64,000 nt of DNA from assembly GCF_022870905.1 (NCBI RefSeq), contig NZ_CP091510.1:1922001-1986000 (forward strand). Reading direction: 5' to 3'. Under the pieces are notes generated by a model that saw only the letters and a list, made by a program, of their open reading frames with translations, was not told the DNA's origin and searched no databases. Made by a program: the position numbers and the translations under genes. Below are positions 27,260 through 36,462 of this stretch, one piece after another. The DNA comes from Neisseria arctica. GTDB lineage: Bacteria; Pseudomonadota; Gammaproteobacteria; Burkholderiales; Neisseriaceae. The stretch's first letter is position 1. Each line of letters starts with the position of its first letter.

Positions 27260-27578
27260 TATCATTTGAAATAATTAGGCGGCCTTAAACAATATCCGCT
27301 ATTGAAATGTATTTTTTCAGACGGCCTGAGCCTACCTTTAATCAATAGCCATATGTTTTATTACGCAAACATAAATCAACCAATCTACTTTGCTTCCCAA
27401 CTTTTTCAGAAATATCTTATCTCTATCTACATATCAAGAACTAAAGGCACTATTGTTATGACTACCCCAAAGCAGATACATTCCCCGCTCTTTAAATAGC
27501 AATGCTAATCCAGCACACCCTTCCCTCACACTGCACAACAACACTACAATCCGAGCAGTATATTTCACTTAATAATAC
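27260..27578. other. Intergenic region between the IS and the porin gene
   Basis: About 320 nt with a single AG-type uptake sequence near 27319. A 65-codon ORF at 27302 has no ribosome site and shows no recognisable content, so I do not call it. Confidence 0.5.
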
Positions 27579-27607
27579 AAAAAGAGCCTGCAAAGCAGGC
27601 TCTTTTT
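27579..27607 (-). terminator. Terminator of the porin gene
   Basis: AAAAAGAGCCTGC, loop AAA, exact complement. A very strong 13-bp stem with T-runs in either direction, 18 nt past the porin stop. Confidence 0.92.
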
Positions 27608-27625
27608 TAAGACTAACCGTATAGA

Positions 27626-28723
27626 TTAGAATTTGTGACGCAGACCAACCAAACCAGCGGTAGTTTGGGTTTTGTTGTCACCGCTACCAGCTTTCAACCA
27701 ACCAGCTGAAACCATAGCAGTGGTACGTTTAGAGAAATCGTAATCGGCACCCAAAACGATTTGGTCATATTTAGCAGCTTTACGCTCTGCATCAGTCAAC
27801 TCTGCACCTTTAACTTTAAAGCCATGAGCATAAGATACACGAGGAGTCACATTACCGAAGCGGTAAGCAGCAGTAGCAGCAACTTCATGAGCTTTAATGC
27901 CAACAGAATTATCAGCTGCTGCATCATATTCTGAATCACTAGCTAAAGCAGCTAAGTAGCTATCGTAGCTATCCCAACCATTGGTGTATTGGTAGCCCAA
28001 ACCAACAAACAGGTTGTTAGCATCATAGCCAGCTTCTACACGGTGAGCTTGGCCAGATTTGCTTTCACCGCTACCAGCGATATAAGCAGATTTTTTATAA
28101 CCCACGCCATATTGAGCGAAGAAACCAGCATTTTCATAGTTCAAACCAGCGTAGTAGCCAGAAGTATCACTAGCTTCGTCATCACGACCAGTAGTTACAC
28201 CCAAGCCACGAACTTCAGTACCATTATCACGTGGTGTATATTGTACATTACCGCTAAAACCAGCAAATACAGGTGAATCGTAACGTACAGATGTTACACG
28301 CTTACCAGTGCGAGTGAACATACCCAAGCCCAAGGCGTTATTATTGTATTCCCAGGGGTCAACAGTACCCATATCGTTCAATTGAGTGCTCAGTTTACCA
28401 GCACGTACTTTACCGAAGTTACCTTCCAAGCCGATGAAAGAATCACGACCAGCCCAAGTACCACCGCCAGCAACAGAAACATTGTTTTCAACTTGCCAAA
28501 TAGCGTTCAGGCCAGAACCCAAGTGCTCGTGCCCTTTGAAACCGATACGCGAACCGAAGTCAGCAATTTGAGTAGTAGTGTCGCTTTTTTCAGAAACGCC
28601 ATCTACAGTAACTTTAGTTTGAGCAACCTCAACACCGGCTTTGATTTGGCCGTACAGAATAACGTCAGCAGAAGCTGCCACAGGCAAAGCTGCCAGAGTC
28701 AAAGCAATCAGGGTTTTTTTCAT
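27626..28723 (-). CDS. Neisserial trimeric porin (PorB-like)
   Basis: 365 residues. The signal peptide MKKTLIALTLAALPVAASA is cleaved before DVILYGQIKAGVE, the usual start of mature neisserial porins. The body is a 16-strand beta-barrel with the conserved SRIGFKGHEHLGSGLNAIWQ and RDSFIGLEGNFG, and the C-terminus GLVGLRHKF ends in Phe as needed for Bam-mediated assembly. Loops around residues 255-275 (SYLAALASDSEYDAAADNS) are acidic and likely surface-exposed. This is the major anion-selective pore. A ribosome site GAAAAGGAA and a sigma-70 promoter lie upstream. Confidence 0.94.
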   Translation of the reverse strand: MKKTLIALTLAALPVAASADVILYGQIKAGVEVAQTKVTVDGVSEKSDTTTQIADFGSRIGFKGHEHLGSGLNAIWQVENNVSVAGGGTWAGRDSFIGLEGNFGKVRAGKLSTQLNDMGTVDPWEYNNNALGLGMFTRTGKRVTSVRYDSPVFAGFSGNVQYTPRDNGTEVRGLGVTTGRDDEASDTSGYYAGLNYENAGFFAQYGVGYKKSAYIAGSGESKSGQAHRVEAGYDANNLFVGLGYQYTNGWDSYDSYLAALASDSEYDAAADNSVGIKAHEVAATAAYRFGNVTPRVSYAHGFKVKGAELTDAERKAAKYDQIVLGADYDFSKRTTAMVSAGWLKAGSGDNKTQTTAGLVGLRHKF

Positions 28724-28828
28724 TGCTGTATTCCTTTTCTATGTTTTAAGAAAACAAACTTAAATGGAGTGTATGAAATCCATCCAAGCTTTTGCATTCA
28801 TCGCAACGTTAGCGATTTCATGTCTGCT

Positions 28829-28857
28829 AATATAATTGCTTCGTTGTAAAAAAACAA
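28829..28857 (-). promoter_or_regulatory. Sigma-70 promoter of the porin gene
   Basis: In minus sense TTGTTT, a 17-nt spacer, then TATATT. The run of seven T overlaps the -35 and the start of the spacer. Transcription would start about 100 nt before the ATG. Homopolymers in this position can change promoter spacing. Confidence 0.6.
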
Positions 28858-28891
28858 ACTTTATCACCAGTTACCGCTCTATCAAGCTCCT

Positions 28892-28922
28892 AAAAGTGTA
28901 GGGTTTAACCTACACTTTTTTA
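28892..28922. terminator. Hairpin upstream of the porin promoter
   Basis: AAAAGTGTAGG, loop GTTTAA, exact complement, then TTTTTT-rich DNA on the plus strand. It is terminator-shaped, but no gene ends here on either strand: ilvC has its own terminator at 29272. It may insulate the porin promoter or end an unannotated small RNA. Confidence 0.5.
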
Positions 28923-29271
28923 TAAAATACATAAAAATCAAAATATTAAAAAAATAACAAGGCATATGTGCAGGTTTACAACACTTAAATCGGATTTGTT
29001 GCAATTTTGTTAAGAGAGATCTGATTTAGGGCTTTCTAATATCTGTTGAAAACACTGAATTAGGCCGATTTCAGAGGCTTGAATAGGGTAATTTTACGGT
29101 ATTTTAATGGTTATTTATATCTGTATCATTTGCCTAGGCATTCAATGCAATTAGCATGAAAGAGAGCTTTCTCTTTCTTAATTTAATAACTCTCCACCCA
29201 ATCTTGATGTATTTACAATAGTTACAAAATTAAAAACCATCTTCATTATGTGCGCATTTTATGAAAAATAA
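28923..29271. other. AT-rich intergenic region between porin and ilvC
   Basis: About 350 nt with no credible ORF and no uptake sequence. Together with the hairpin at 28892 it is a possible small-RNA locus, but I see no firm promoter. Confidence 0.4.
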
Positions 29272-29301
29272 AAAGGCCGTCTGAAAATTCAGACGGCCTT
29301 T
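29272..29301 (-). terminator. DNA-uptake-sequence terminator of ilvC
   Basis: AAAGGCCGTCTGAA and complement (AG-type) 29 nt past the ilvC stop. Confidence 0.88.
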
Positions 29302-29329
29302 CCTATACTTAAAATACAGTATTTATGAA

Positions 29330-30412
<1,083 letters not shown>

Positions 30413-30493
30413 TCACCTTAACCTACCTCTTGCTATTTCAAAACTTCAATACCAACAAATAATATACTTATATATAAGTATACGGTTGTTAAT

Positions 30494-30542
30494 TTTTCAG
30501 ACGGCCTAAATCTACTTTTAAAGTTTTAAAGCCGTCTGAAAA
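30494..30542 (-). repeat. DNA-uptake-sequence pair between ilvH and ilvC
   Basis: TTTTCAGACGGCC and GCCGTCTGAAAA separated by about 25 nt. It starts within a few bases of the ilvH stop and may attenuate read-through into ilvC. Confidence 0.6.
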
Positions 30543-30544
30543 CA

Positions 30545-31036
30545 TCAGACTTTTAAAATCCGTTCACCGCGCCCAATACCTGCAGCACCCGTACGAACAG
30601 TTTCGAGAATCAGGCTTTTATTGATGGTTTCTAAAAACGCATCAAGTTTATCGCTTGTACCCGTTACTTCAACCGTATAACTTTTATCAGTAACATCTAC
30701 TATATGTCCCCGATAAATTTCGGCCAACCGTAATATTTCATCACGGTCTTTACCTACTGCACGGATTTTTACCAACATCAGCTCGCGCTCGACAAAACGA
30801 CTTTCATTCAAATCAACTACTTTCACCACTTCAATCAGTTTATTGAGCTGTTTGGTTATCTGCTCTATCACGGCATCATCACCGTGAGTAACAATAGTCA
30901 TGCGGGAAAGTGTTTTATCTTCGGTAGCTGCAACAGAAAGTGAATCGATATTATAGTCGCGGGCAGAAAACAATCCGACCACCCTACTCATCGCACCCGA
31001 TTCGTTTTCCAATAGGATAGATAAGATGTGTCTCAT
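30545..31036 (-). CDS. ilvH: Acetolactate synthase small (regulatory) subunit
   Basis: 163 residues. The N-terminal ACT domain (MRHILSILLENESGAMSRVVGLFSARDYNIDSLSV) binds valine for feedback inhibition; the C-terminal domain follows from about residue 80. It pairs with the large subunit encoded just upstream: its ATG overlaps the ilvI stop (ATGA), with AAGGAG 7 nt before, so the two are translationally coupled in equal amounts. Confidence 0.96.
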   Translation of the reverse strand: MRHILSILLENESGAMSRVVGLFSARDYNIDSLSVAATEDKTLSRMTIVTHGDDAVIEQITKQLNKLIEVVKVVDLNESRFVERELMLVKIRAVGKDRDEILRLAEIYRGHIVDVTDKSYTVEVTGTSDKLDAFLETINKSLILETVRTGAAGIGRGERILKV

Positions 31037-32814
31037 GGTACGCTCCTTGTATCGTAATCACGATCGTTTACATCGTTTACATCACTATCTTGCGGTGTTT
31101 CACGCATATGCGGCGGCAGTACCATTTCATCTAAGCCTTTACCGTTACCTACCATCGGGAAAACATTTTGTTTTTTATCGGTAATGAAATCCATGAATAC
31201 GAAACGATCTTTTAGTGCCAATGCCTCACGCAATGCACCTTCTACATCCGAAGCTTTTTCGATACGCATACCTATATGACCATAGGCTTCGGCCAATTTG
31301 ACAAAATCGGGAAGAGAATCGAAATAGGTTTCTGATTCACGATTACTGTAATAAAGCTCCTGCCATTGGCGCACCATTCCCAAGTAACCGTTATTCAAGC
31401 AAATGGTTTTAATAGGCAGCTTGTATTGCAAGCAAGTAGAAAGCTCTTGGATATTCATCTGAATAGAACCTTCGCCGGTAATACAGCAAACATCTTTGCT
31501 CGGATCGGCAAGATAAGCCCCCATTGCGTAAGGCAAACCTACGCCCATCGTACCCAAACCGCCTGAATTCAACCATTGGCGCGGCCGGATAAACGGATAA
31601 TATTGCGCAGTAAACATTTGATGTTGGCCGACATCCGAGGTGATAATGGCTTCGTTATTGGTTATCTCCGCCAATGTTTGTATCACCATTTGCGGCAATA
31701 TGATATCTCCCTCCATCTGAGGAATGCGCAAACAGTGGCGACTACGCCAAGATTCGACCGTTTCCCACCATTTACCCAGCAGCGCCTCATTAAATGACAG
31801 CTCCTGCTTTTTCCAAATACCGATCATTTCACGCAAAACATTTTTCACGTCGCCCACAATCGGAATATCAGCTTTCACGCGCTTGGAAATACTTGAAGGA
31901 TCGATATCGATATGGATAATTTTTTTAGGCTTCTCCGTAAACTTTGCCGGCACTGATACTACACGGTCATCAAACCGCGCACCTACTGCTAATACGATAT
32001 CCGCATTATGCATAGCAAGGTTGGCCTCATAGGTACCGTGCATGCCGAGCATGCCGAGAAACTGTTTGTTTGTAGAAGGATAAGCTCCCAAACCCATCAG
32101 CGTACCGGTACAAGGTGCTCCCGTAAGCTGTACGAACTCCACCAACTCTTCTGAGGCATTACCTAACACAGCACCGCCGCCGAAATAAATAAGCGGACGC
32201 TTGGCGGCAGCCAACATTTGAATGGCTTTTTTAATCTGACCGGTATGACCGTGAGTAACCGGTTGGTAAGAGCGGATAAAGATATCTTCCTGCGGATAAC
32301 TGAATTTTGCCATTGCCTGGGTGACATCTTTGGCAATATCAATTACTACCGGCCCCGGCCGCCCCGTTTTAGCAATTTGAAACGCTTTTTTAACCGTTTC
32401 CGCCAATTCGTGGATACTGGTTACCAAAAAGTTATGTTTCACACACGGACGTGACACACCAATCATATCAATTTCTTGAAAGGCATCCGAACCGATAGCA
32501 GGCGTTCCCACCTGGCCGGAAATCACCACAAGCGGAATCGAATCCGCATAAGCAGTAGCGATACCAGTAATCGCATTAGTAGCACCGGGGCCGGAAGTGA
32601 CCAATGCCACGCCAACTTTTCCGCTGGTTCGTGCATAAGCATCGGCGGCATGTACCGCTGCCTGTTCATGGCGTACTAAAATATGCTGGAATTTATTAAG
32701 TTGGAAAAGCGCGTCGTAAATTTCAAGAACTGCGCCGCCAGGATAACCGAAAACGTATTCAACGCCCTCGGCCTTGAGACTTTGCACAAGGATTTGCGCA
32801 CCTGATAATTGCAT
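31033..32814 (-). CDS. ilvI: Acetolactate synthase large (catalytic) subunit
   Basis: 593 residues. N-terminal TPP domain with FGYPGGAVLEIYD and the catalytic Glu in VRHEQAAVHAADAYAR, a central FAD-binding domain, and a C-terminal TPP domain whose motif reads GEGSIQMN...ICLNN (the usual GDGS has Glu for Asp, common in AHAS). It condenses pyruvate to acetolactate or with 2-ketobutyrate. The C-terminus has an extra polar tail (DVNDVNDRDYDTRSVP) of about 16 residues. First gene of ilvI-ilvH. Confidence 0.96.
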   Translation of the reverse strand: MQLSGAQILVQSLKAEGVEYVFGYPGGAVLEIYDALFQLNKFQHILVRHEQAAVHAADAYARTSGKVGVALVTSGPGATNAITGIATAYADSIPLVVISGQVGTPAIGSDAFQEIDMIGVSRPCVKHNFLVTSIHELAETVKKAFQIAKTGRPGPVVIDIAKDVTQAMAKFSYPQEDIFIRSYQPVTHGHTGQIKKAIQMLAAAKRPLIYFGGGAVLGNASEELVEFVQLTGAPCTGTLMGLGAYPSTNKQFLGMLGMHGTYEANLAMHNADIVLAVGARFDDRVVSVPAKFTEKPKKIIHIDIDPSSISKRVKADIPIVGDVKNVLREMIGIWKKQELSFNEALLGKWWETVESWRSRHCLRIPQMEGDIILPQMVIQTLAEITNNEAIITSDVGQHQMFTAQYYPFIRPRQWLNSGGLGTMGVGLPYAMGAYLADPSKDVCCITGEGSIQMNIQELSTCLQYKLPIKTICLNNGYLGMVRQWQELYYSNRESETYFDSLPDFVKLAEAYGHIGMRIEKASDVEGALREALALKDRFVFMDFITDKKQNVFPMVGNGKGLDEMVLPPHMRETPQDSDVNDVNDRDYDTRSVP

Positions 32815-33150
32815 GGTTACCTCTTTTGTGTTGCGCGTAAACCAATAGGAACCGCCGGTTTCGCCACCGCACCTGTAATGCTATTTTCACAGGCAGCGAT
32901 TTAGGGTACGCGCACTGCAAAAATCCGGCGACAACCAAGCAACCCAATCAATTGACTTAGACGCTTGAGAGTTTATCGAGTAAAGAAAAGATACAATAAC
33001 TGAAAGCTCAATACCAAGCAAGGTAAAAACTTTCATAATTTAACACAAATTATTCATAAAGCAATTAACCTATGATTCTTAAAAGAAAAACAAATATAAT
33101 TACAGCCGATACTTAAGATATTAAACAACAAATCAAATGTGAAGATAATA
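32815..33150. other. Leader and promoter region of the ilv operon
   Basis: About 335 nt with no uptake sequence. On the minus strand a 62-codon ORF runs into ilvI (from 32947) with a Leu/Val-containing start, but it has no run of branched-chain codons and no clear terminator, so classic attenuation is not supported. Nothing else seen. Confidence 0.4.
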
Positions 33151-33177
33151 AAAAAGCAGCCCCACCGGCTGCTTTTT
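33151..33177 (-). terminator. Terminator after tRNA-Arg(CCG)
   Basis: Perfect 11-bp stem AAAAAGCAGCC / GGCTGCTTTTT, loop CCACC, 14 nt past the tRNA 3' end. Confidence 0.88.
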
Positions 33178-33190
33178 CAAATCACAATTT

Positions 33191-33266
33191 TGGCGCACCC
33201 AACAGGGATCGAACCTGTGGCCTCCAGCTTCGGAAACTGACGCTCTTCCAACTGAGCTATGGGTGC
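33191..33266 (-). tRNA. tRNA-Arg (anticodon CCG)
   Basis: 76 nt. Acceptor GCACCCA/TGGGTGC, discriminator G, encoded CCA, anticodon loop TTCCGAA (CCG), T arm ACAGG-TTCGATC-CCTGT. Reads CGG codons. The gene stands alone with its own terminator. Confidence 0.95.
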
Positions 33267-33540
33267 ATATAAGCTGACTATTATTGCATAATGTACAAAT
33301 AAGCACAATATTTTAACGATCCGCTCTTCCTACCCTGGCTATTCTCCCTTTTTTTCTACATGAGGCTCAATCAGCCTTTTCCCTACAAATCGACCGTTTT
33401 TTGAGCTAAACTAAACTTTAAAGATTGGAAAGACACCGCGAATTCAGTATAATCCAGCAAATTATTGTTAATTCAATTTAACAAAATACTTTTTTCATAA
33501 TATTTTCGTCACAACTACCAAAAACGGCGAGGCCAACCAA

Positions 33541-34392
33541 ATGAATCAACCGAACAACAATAAAGCCCATGGCTCTGCAATCACCACTTTCGTGGGCGGT
33601 ATCGTTATCCTGCTTGCGGTATTGTTTTTACTGGTGAAACTGGCAACAAGCGGCTATTACAGCGATGTTCAAGAAAGCAGCCAATCTGCTACCGAAACCC
33701 GTATTATGCCTGCAGGCAGCATTGCCATGGGTGACGGCACACCGGTGGGCGAGCGCACAGGCGAGCAAATTTTCAATAAAATCTGTATTCAATGTCACGC
33801 TGCCGACAGCTTAGTGCCCAACTCGCCTAAAATTACCCATAATAACGAATGGGCTCCGCGCATTGCACAAGGCCTTGATATGCTCTTCACTCATGCATTG
33901 AACGGTTTTAAAGCCATGCCTGCCAAAGGCGGTGCTGCCGACTTGACCGATGACGAATTGAAACGTGCCATCGTTTACATGACCAACCAATCAGGTGGTA
34001 ATTTTGAAGCTCCTGCCGTAGGTGCCGCATCAGATGCGGCTGCGACTGATGCTTCTGGTGCTGCTGCAGCATCAGATACTGCCGCAGCCCCTGCAGCTGC
34101 TCCGGTAGCAGTTGCCGGCGGTGCAGATGGCAAAAAAGTATTTGAAGGATTGTGCATGGCTTGCCACGGTGCAGACTCCGCTATTCCGTTCTCCCCAAAA
34201 ATCACACATAATGCCGATTGGACTGAGCGCTTGAAACAAGGCAAAGCCACCTTGGTAAAACATGCTATCGAAGGCTTTACCAACCCCAAAGGCGGCGTAA
34301 TGCCTCCCAAAGGCGGCAATGCCAACTTAACTGATGCCGAAGTAGAAGCCGCAGTGGTTTATATGGCTAACCAATCCGGCGGTAATTTCTAA
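33541..34392 (+). CDS. Membrane-anchored di-haem cytochrome c5
   Basis: 283 residues. One N-terminal membrane anchor (about 15-35), then two class I cytochrome c domains: CIQCH (Cys82, Cys85, His86) with Met in KAMPAKGG, and CMACH (Cys205, Cys208, His209) with Met in GGVMPPKGG. The two domains are similar and joined by an Ala/Asp-rich linker (about 156-194). In Neisseria this protein carries electrons from the bc1 complex to the cbb3 oxidase and to nitrite reductase AniA. The linker lets the haem domains reach across the periplasm. Ribosome site GGCGAGG. Confidence 0.9.
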   Translation: MNQPNNNKAHGSAITTFVGGIVILLAVLFLLVKLATSGYYSDVQESSQSATETRIMPAGSIAMGDGTPVGERTGEQIFNKICIQCHAADSLVPNSPKITHNNEWAPRIAQGLDMLFTHALNGFKAMPAKGGAADLTDDELKRAIVYMTNQSGGNFEAPAVGAASDAAATDASGAAAASDTAAAPAAAPVAVAGGADGKKVFEGLCMACHGADSAIPFSPKITHNADWTERLKQGKATLVKHAIEGFTNPKGGVMPPKGGNANLTDAEVEAAVVYMANQSGGNF

Positions 34393-34405
34393 AATTTCTT
34401 CAATT

Positions 34406-34439
34406 AAAAAAGCGTATCTTTGTATAGATACGCTTTTTT
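34406..34439 (+). terminator. Terminator after cytochrome c5
   Basis: AAAAAGCGTATCT with its exact complement, a 6-nt loop and a T-run, 14 nt past the stop. Confidence 0.9.
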
Positions 34440-34631
34440 ATTTACTCTTTCTGAAAAGTATATTCGACATCGCCATCTAAAAAACTCCCTGGCCATTTTT
34501 GCTTACCAATATTCAATTAATGACCGTGATTGTTAGAGATTAAAACCTTTGTGTTCGCATTTCCCTACCTTTAAAAATAACGTAAGATGCCGTCTGAAAC
34601 TGCATCAAAACCTTTATCAACAAGGATAATC

Positions 34632-35648
34632 ATGCCTCGCTTCCTACCAGAACCCGCCATCTCCCATAATCTGCAGGACCAGACTGCCGTTATACTCATT
34701 AACCTCGGCACACCTTCTGCCCCCACCTCAGAGGCAGTCCGCCCGTATCTGCGAGACTTCTTATCAGACCAGCGGGTAGTTGAGCTACCTAAAGCTCTAT
34801 GGCAGCCGGTATTGCACGGTTTGGTATTGACATTACGGCCTAAAAAAAGCGCACACGGTTATGAAAAAGTTTGGTTTCCTGAAGGCTCTCCACTGGCTGT
34901 TTACACCAAACGGCAGGCTGAGGCTCTATCTGCCAAATTAGGCAACACAGTTATTGTCCGTCATGCTATGACATACGGCGAGCCTTCCGTATCCCGGGTT
35001 ATAAACGAATTGAAAGCCCAAGGTGTATGCCGCCTCTTGGCAATACCACTCTATCCCCAATATGCTGCCTCAAGCACAGGCGCGGCATTGGATAAAGTAT
35101 TTCAAGTTTTATTGCAACAGAGAAATCAAATGAGCTTACGTACTGTTGCGCGCTTTTATGATCACCCCGGCTATATTGCAGCCATGAAACAACATATTGA
35201 AGCATATTGGCAAGAATATGGACGCGGCGACAAACTGATGCTTAGTTTTCACGGTATTCCGCAAGCTAATGAGGAAAAAGGCGATCCCTATCAATATGAA
35301 TGCAGGGAAACAGCCCGACTGCTGGCAGCTGCCTTGAATTTGAAAGAAAATGATTATATCGTTTCTTTCCAAAGCCAATTCGGCAAAGCCAAATGGATCG
35401 GACCCAGCACGCAGGATTTATTTGATACGCTTCCCAAGCAAGGGGTTAACAAACTGGATATATTCTGCCCGGGTTTTGTCAGCGATTGCTTGGAGACTAT
35501 GGAAGAAATCGCTATTGCCGGACGGGAACAGTTCCATGAAGCCGGTGGTACACAATATCACTATATTCCCTGCCTCAACACCAACGCAAACTGGATAAAC
35601 GCACTGGCAGACTTAGTTTTGCAAAACCTTCAAGGTTGGTCGCATTAG
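34632..35648 (+). CDS. hemH: Ferrochelatase
   Basis: 338 residues from MPRFLPEPAIS. The start at 34632 is preferred over an in-frame ATG at 34587: AAGGATAATC precedes it, and the extra codons are made of a DNA uptake sequence (ATGCCGTCTGAA). It has VILINLGTPSAPT, the active-site His in LSFHGIPQ (about residue 201) and the conserved Glu in DCLETMEEI. The enzyme inserts Fe2+ into protoporphyrin IX in the last step of haem synthesis, at the inner face of the membrane. Next to a haem protein gene, but separated by a terminator. Confidence 0.95.
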   Translation: MPRFLPEPAISHNLQDQTAVILINLGTPSAPTSEAVRPYLRDFLSDQRVVELPKALWQPVLHGLVLTLRPKKSAHGYEKVWFPEGSPLAVYTKRQAEALSAKLGNTVIVRHAMTYGEPSVSRVINELKAQGVCRLLAIPLYPQYAASSTGAALDKVFQVLLQQRNQMSLRTVARFYDHPGYIAAMKQHIEAYWQEYGRGDKLMLSFHGIPQANEEKGDPYQYECRETARLLAAALNLKENDYIVSFQSQFGKAKWIGPSTQDLFDTLPKQGVNKLDIFCPGFVSDCLETMEEIAIAGREQFHEAGGTQYHYIPCLNTNANWINALADLVLQNLQGWSH

Positions 35649-35667
35649 TTAAAGTTTTCATGTTAAA

Positions 35668-35700
35668 TAAGGCCGTCTGAATATATTCAGACGGCCTTAA
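35668..35700. terminator. DNA-uptake-sequence terminator shared by hemH and eda
   Basis: AAGGCCGTCTGAAT and complement (AG-type) between two convergent genes. Confidence 0.88.
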
Positions 35701-35753
35701 ATTTCCAATGCGGGCTACTGCAAAATTTACCTAATCGGCAAGATTTACCAGAC

Positions 35754-36380
35754 TCAAACTCTCTTTAGGGCAGCCGCCTCTTTAGCCAAACGGGTAATGG
35801 TATCCCAATCTTTATTTTTTACCGCCTCTTTCGGCGTCAACCATGAACCACCCACACATAATACATTCGGCAACGCCAAATATTCGGGAGCGGTTTTCAA
35901 GCTGATGCCGCCTGTCGGACAGAAGCGCACATCGGCAAACGGGCCGTAAAGTGCCTTTAACATCTCCGTTCCACCCACAACCTCGGCAGGAAACAGCTTC
36001 AACGTATCGATACCGTACTCCAAAGCCAGCATAAGCTCCCCTGGGGTAGCCACTCCCGGAATCACGACCGTACTACTTTGCTGAGCCGCTTTAACAAATT
36101 CGCCGTTCAAACCCGGGCTGATGGCAAATGCCGCCCCCGCATCTTCTACTGCTTTTAACTGTTTGCTGTTAACAACCGTACCGGCACCCACAATTGCTCC
36201 TGGCACTTCTTTTTTAATCAATCGGATAGCATCAATTCCAACCGGCGTACGCAAAGTAATCTCCAATGTTGGAATACCGCCCTCTACCAGCGCATGAGCC
36301 AAATCTACGGCAGTCGACAAATCATCAATTGCCATTACCGGAACAACCGCACCAGCACTTAAAATTTCACGTGCATTCAT
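35754..36380 (-). CDS. eda: KDPG / KHG aldolase
   Basis: 208 residues, a small (beta/alpha)8 barrel. The catalytic Glu40 in PTLEITLRTP and the Schiff-base Lys128 in DTLKLFPAE are present. It splits 2-keto-3-deoxy-6-phosphogluconate into pyruvate and glyceraldehyde-3-phosphate, the last step specific to the Entner-Doudoroff pathway. It follows edd on the same strand with an uptake-sequence pair in the 82-nt gap. Confidence 0.96.
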   Translation of the reverse strand: MNAREILSAGAVVPVMAIDDLSTAVDLAHALVEGGIPTLEITLRTPVGIDAIRLIKKEVPGAIVGAGTVVNSKQLKAVEDAGAAFAISPGLNGEFVKAAQQSSTVVIPGVATPGELMLALEYGIDTLKLFPAEVVGGTEMLKALYGPFADVRFCPTGGISLKTAPEYLALPNVLCVGGSWLTPKEAVKNKDWDTITRLAKEAAALKRV

Positions 36381-36413
36381 AAAATTGTATGCTCCACAAA
36401 AATCACATATCTT

Positions 36414-36458
36414 TTTCAGACGGCCTAATTCATATTAGAATTTTTAGGCCGTCTGAAA
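36414..36458 (-). repeat. DNA-uptake-sequence pair between edd and eda
   Basis: TTTCAGACGGCCTA and TAGGCCGTCTGAAA about 17 nt apart. It has no T-run on the minus strand, so it probably does not stop transcription fully. It could set the edd:eda ratio. Confidence 0.55.
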
Positions 36459-36462
36459 GGCA

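Noticed and set aside
32759..32947. Possible ilv leader peptide
   Set aside because: No run of Leu/Val/Ile codons and no terminator/antiterminator pair seen before ilvI; the frame overlaps ilvI itself.
34587..34631. Upstream in-frame ATG for hemH
   Set aside because: It is formed by a DNA uptake sequence, has no ribosome site, and the ATG at 34632 has AAGGA upstream.
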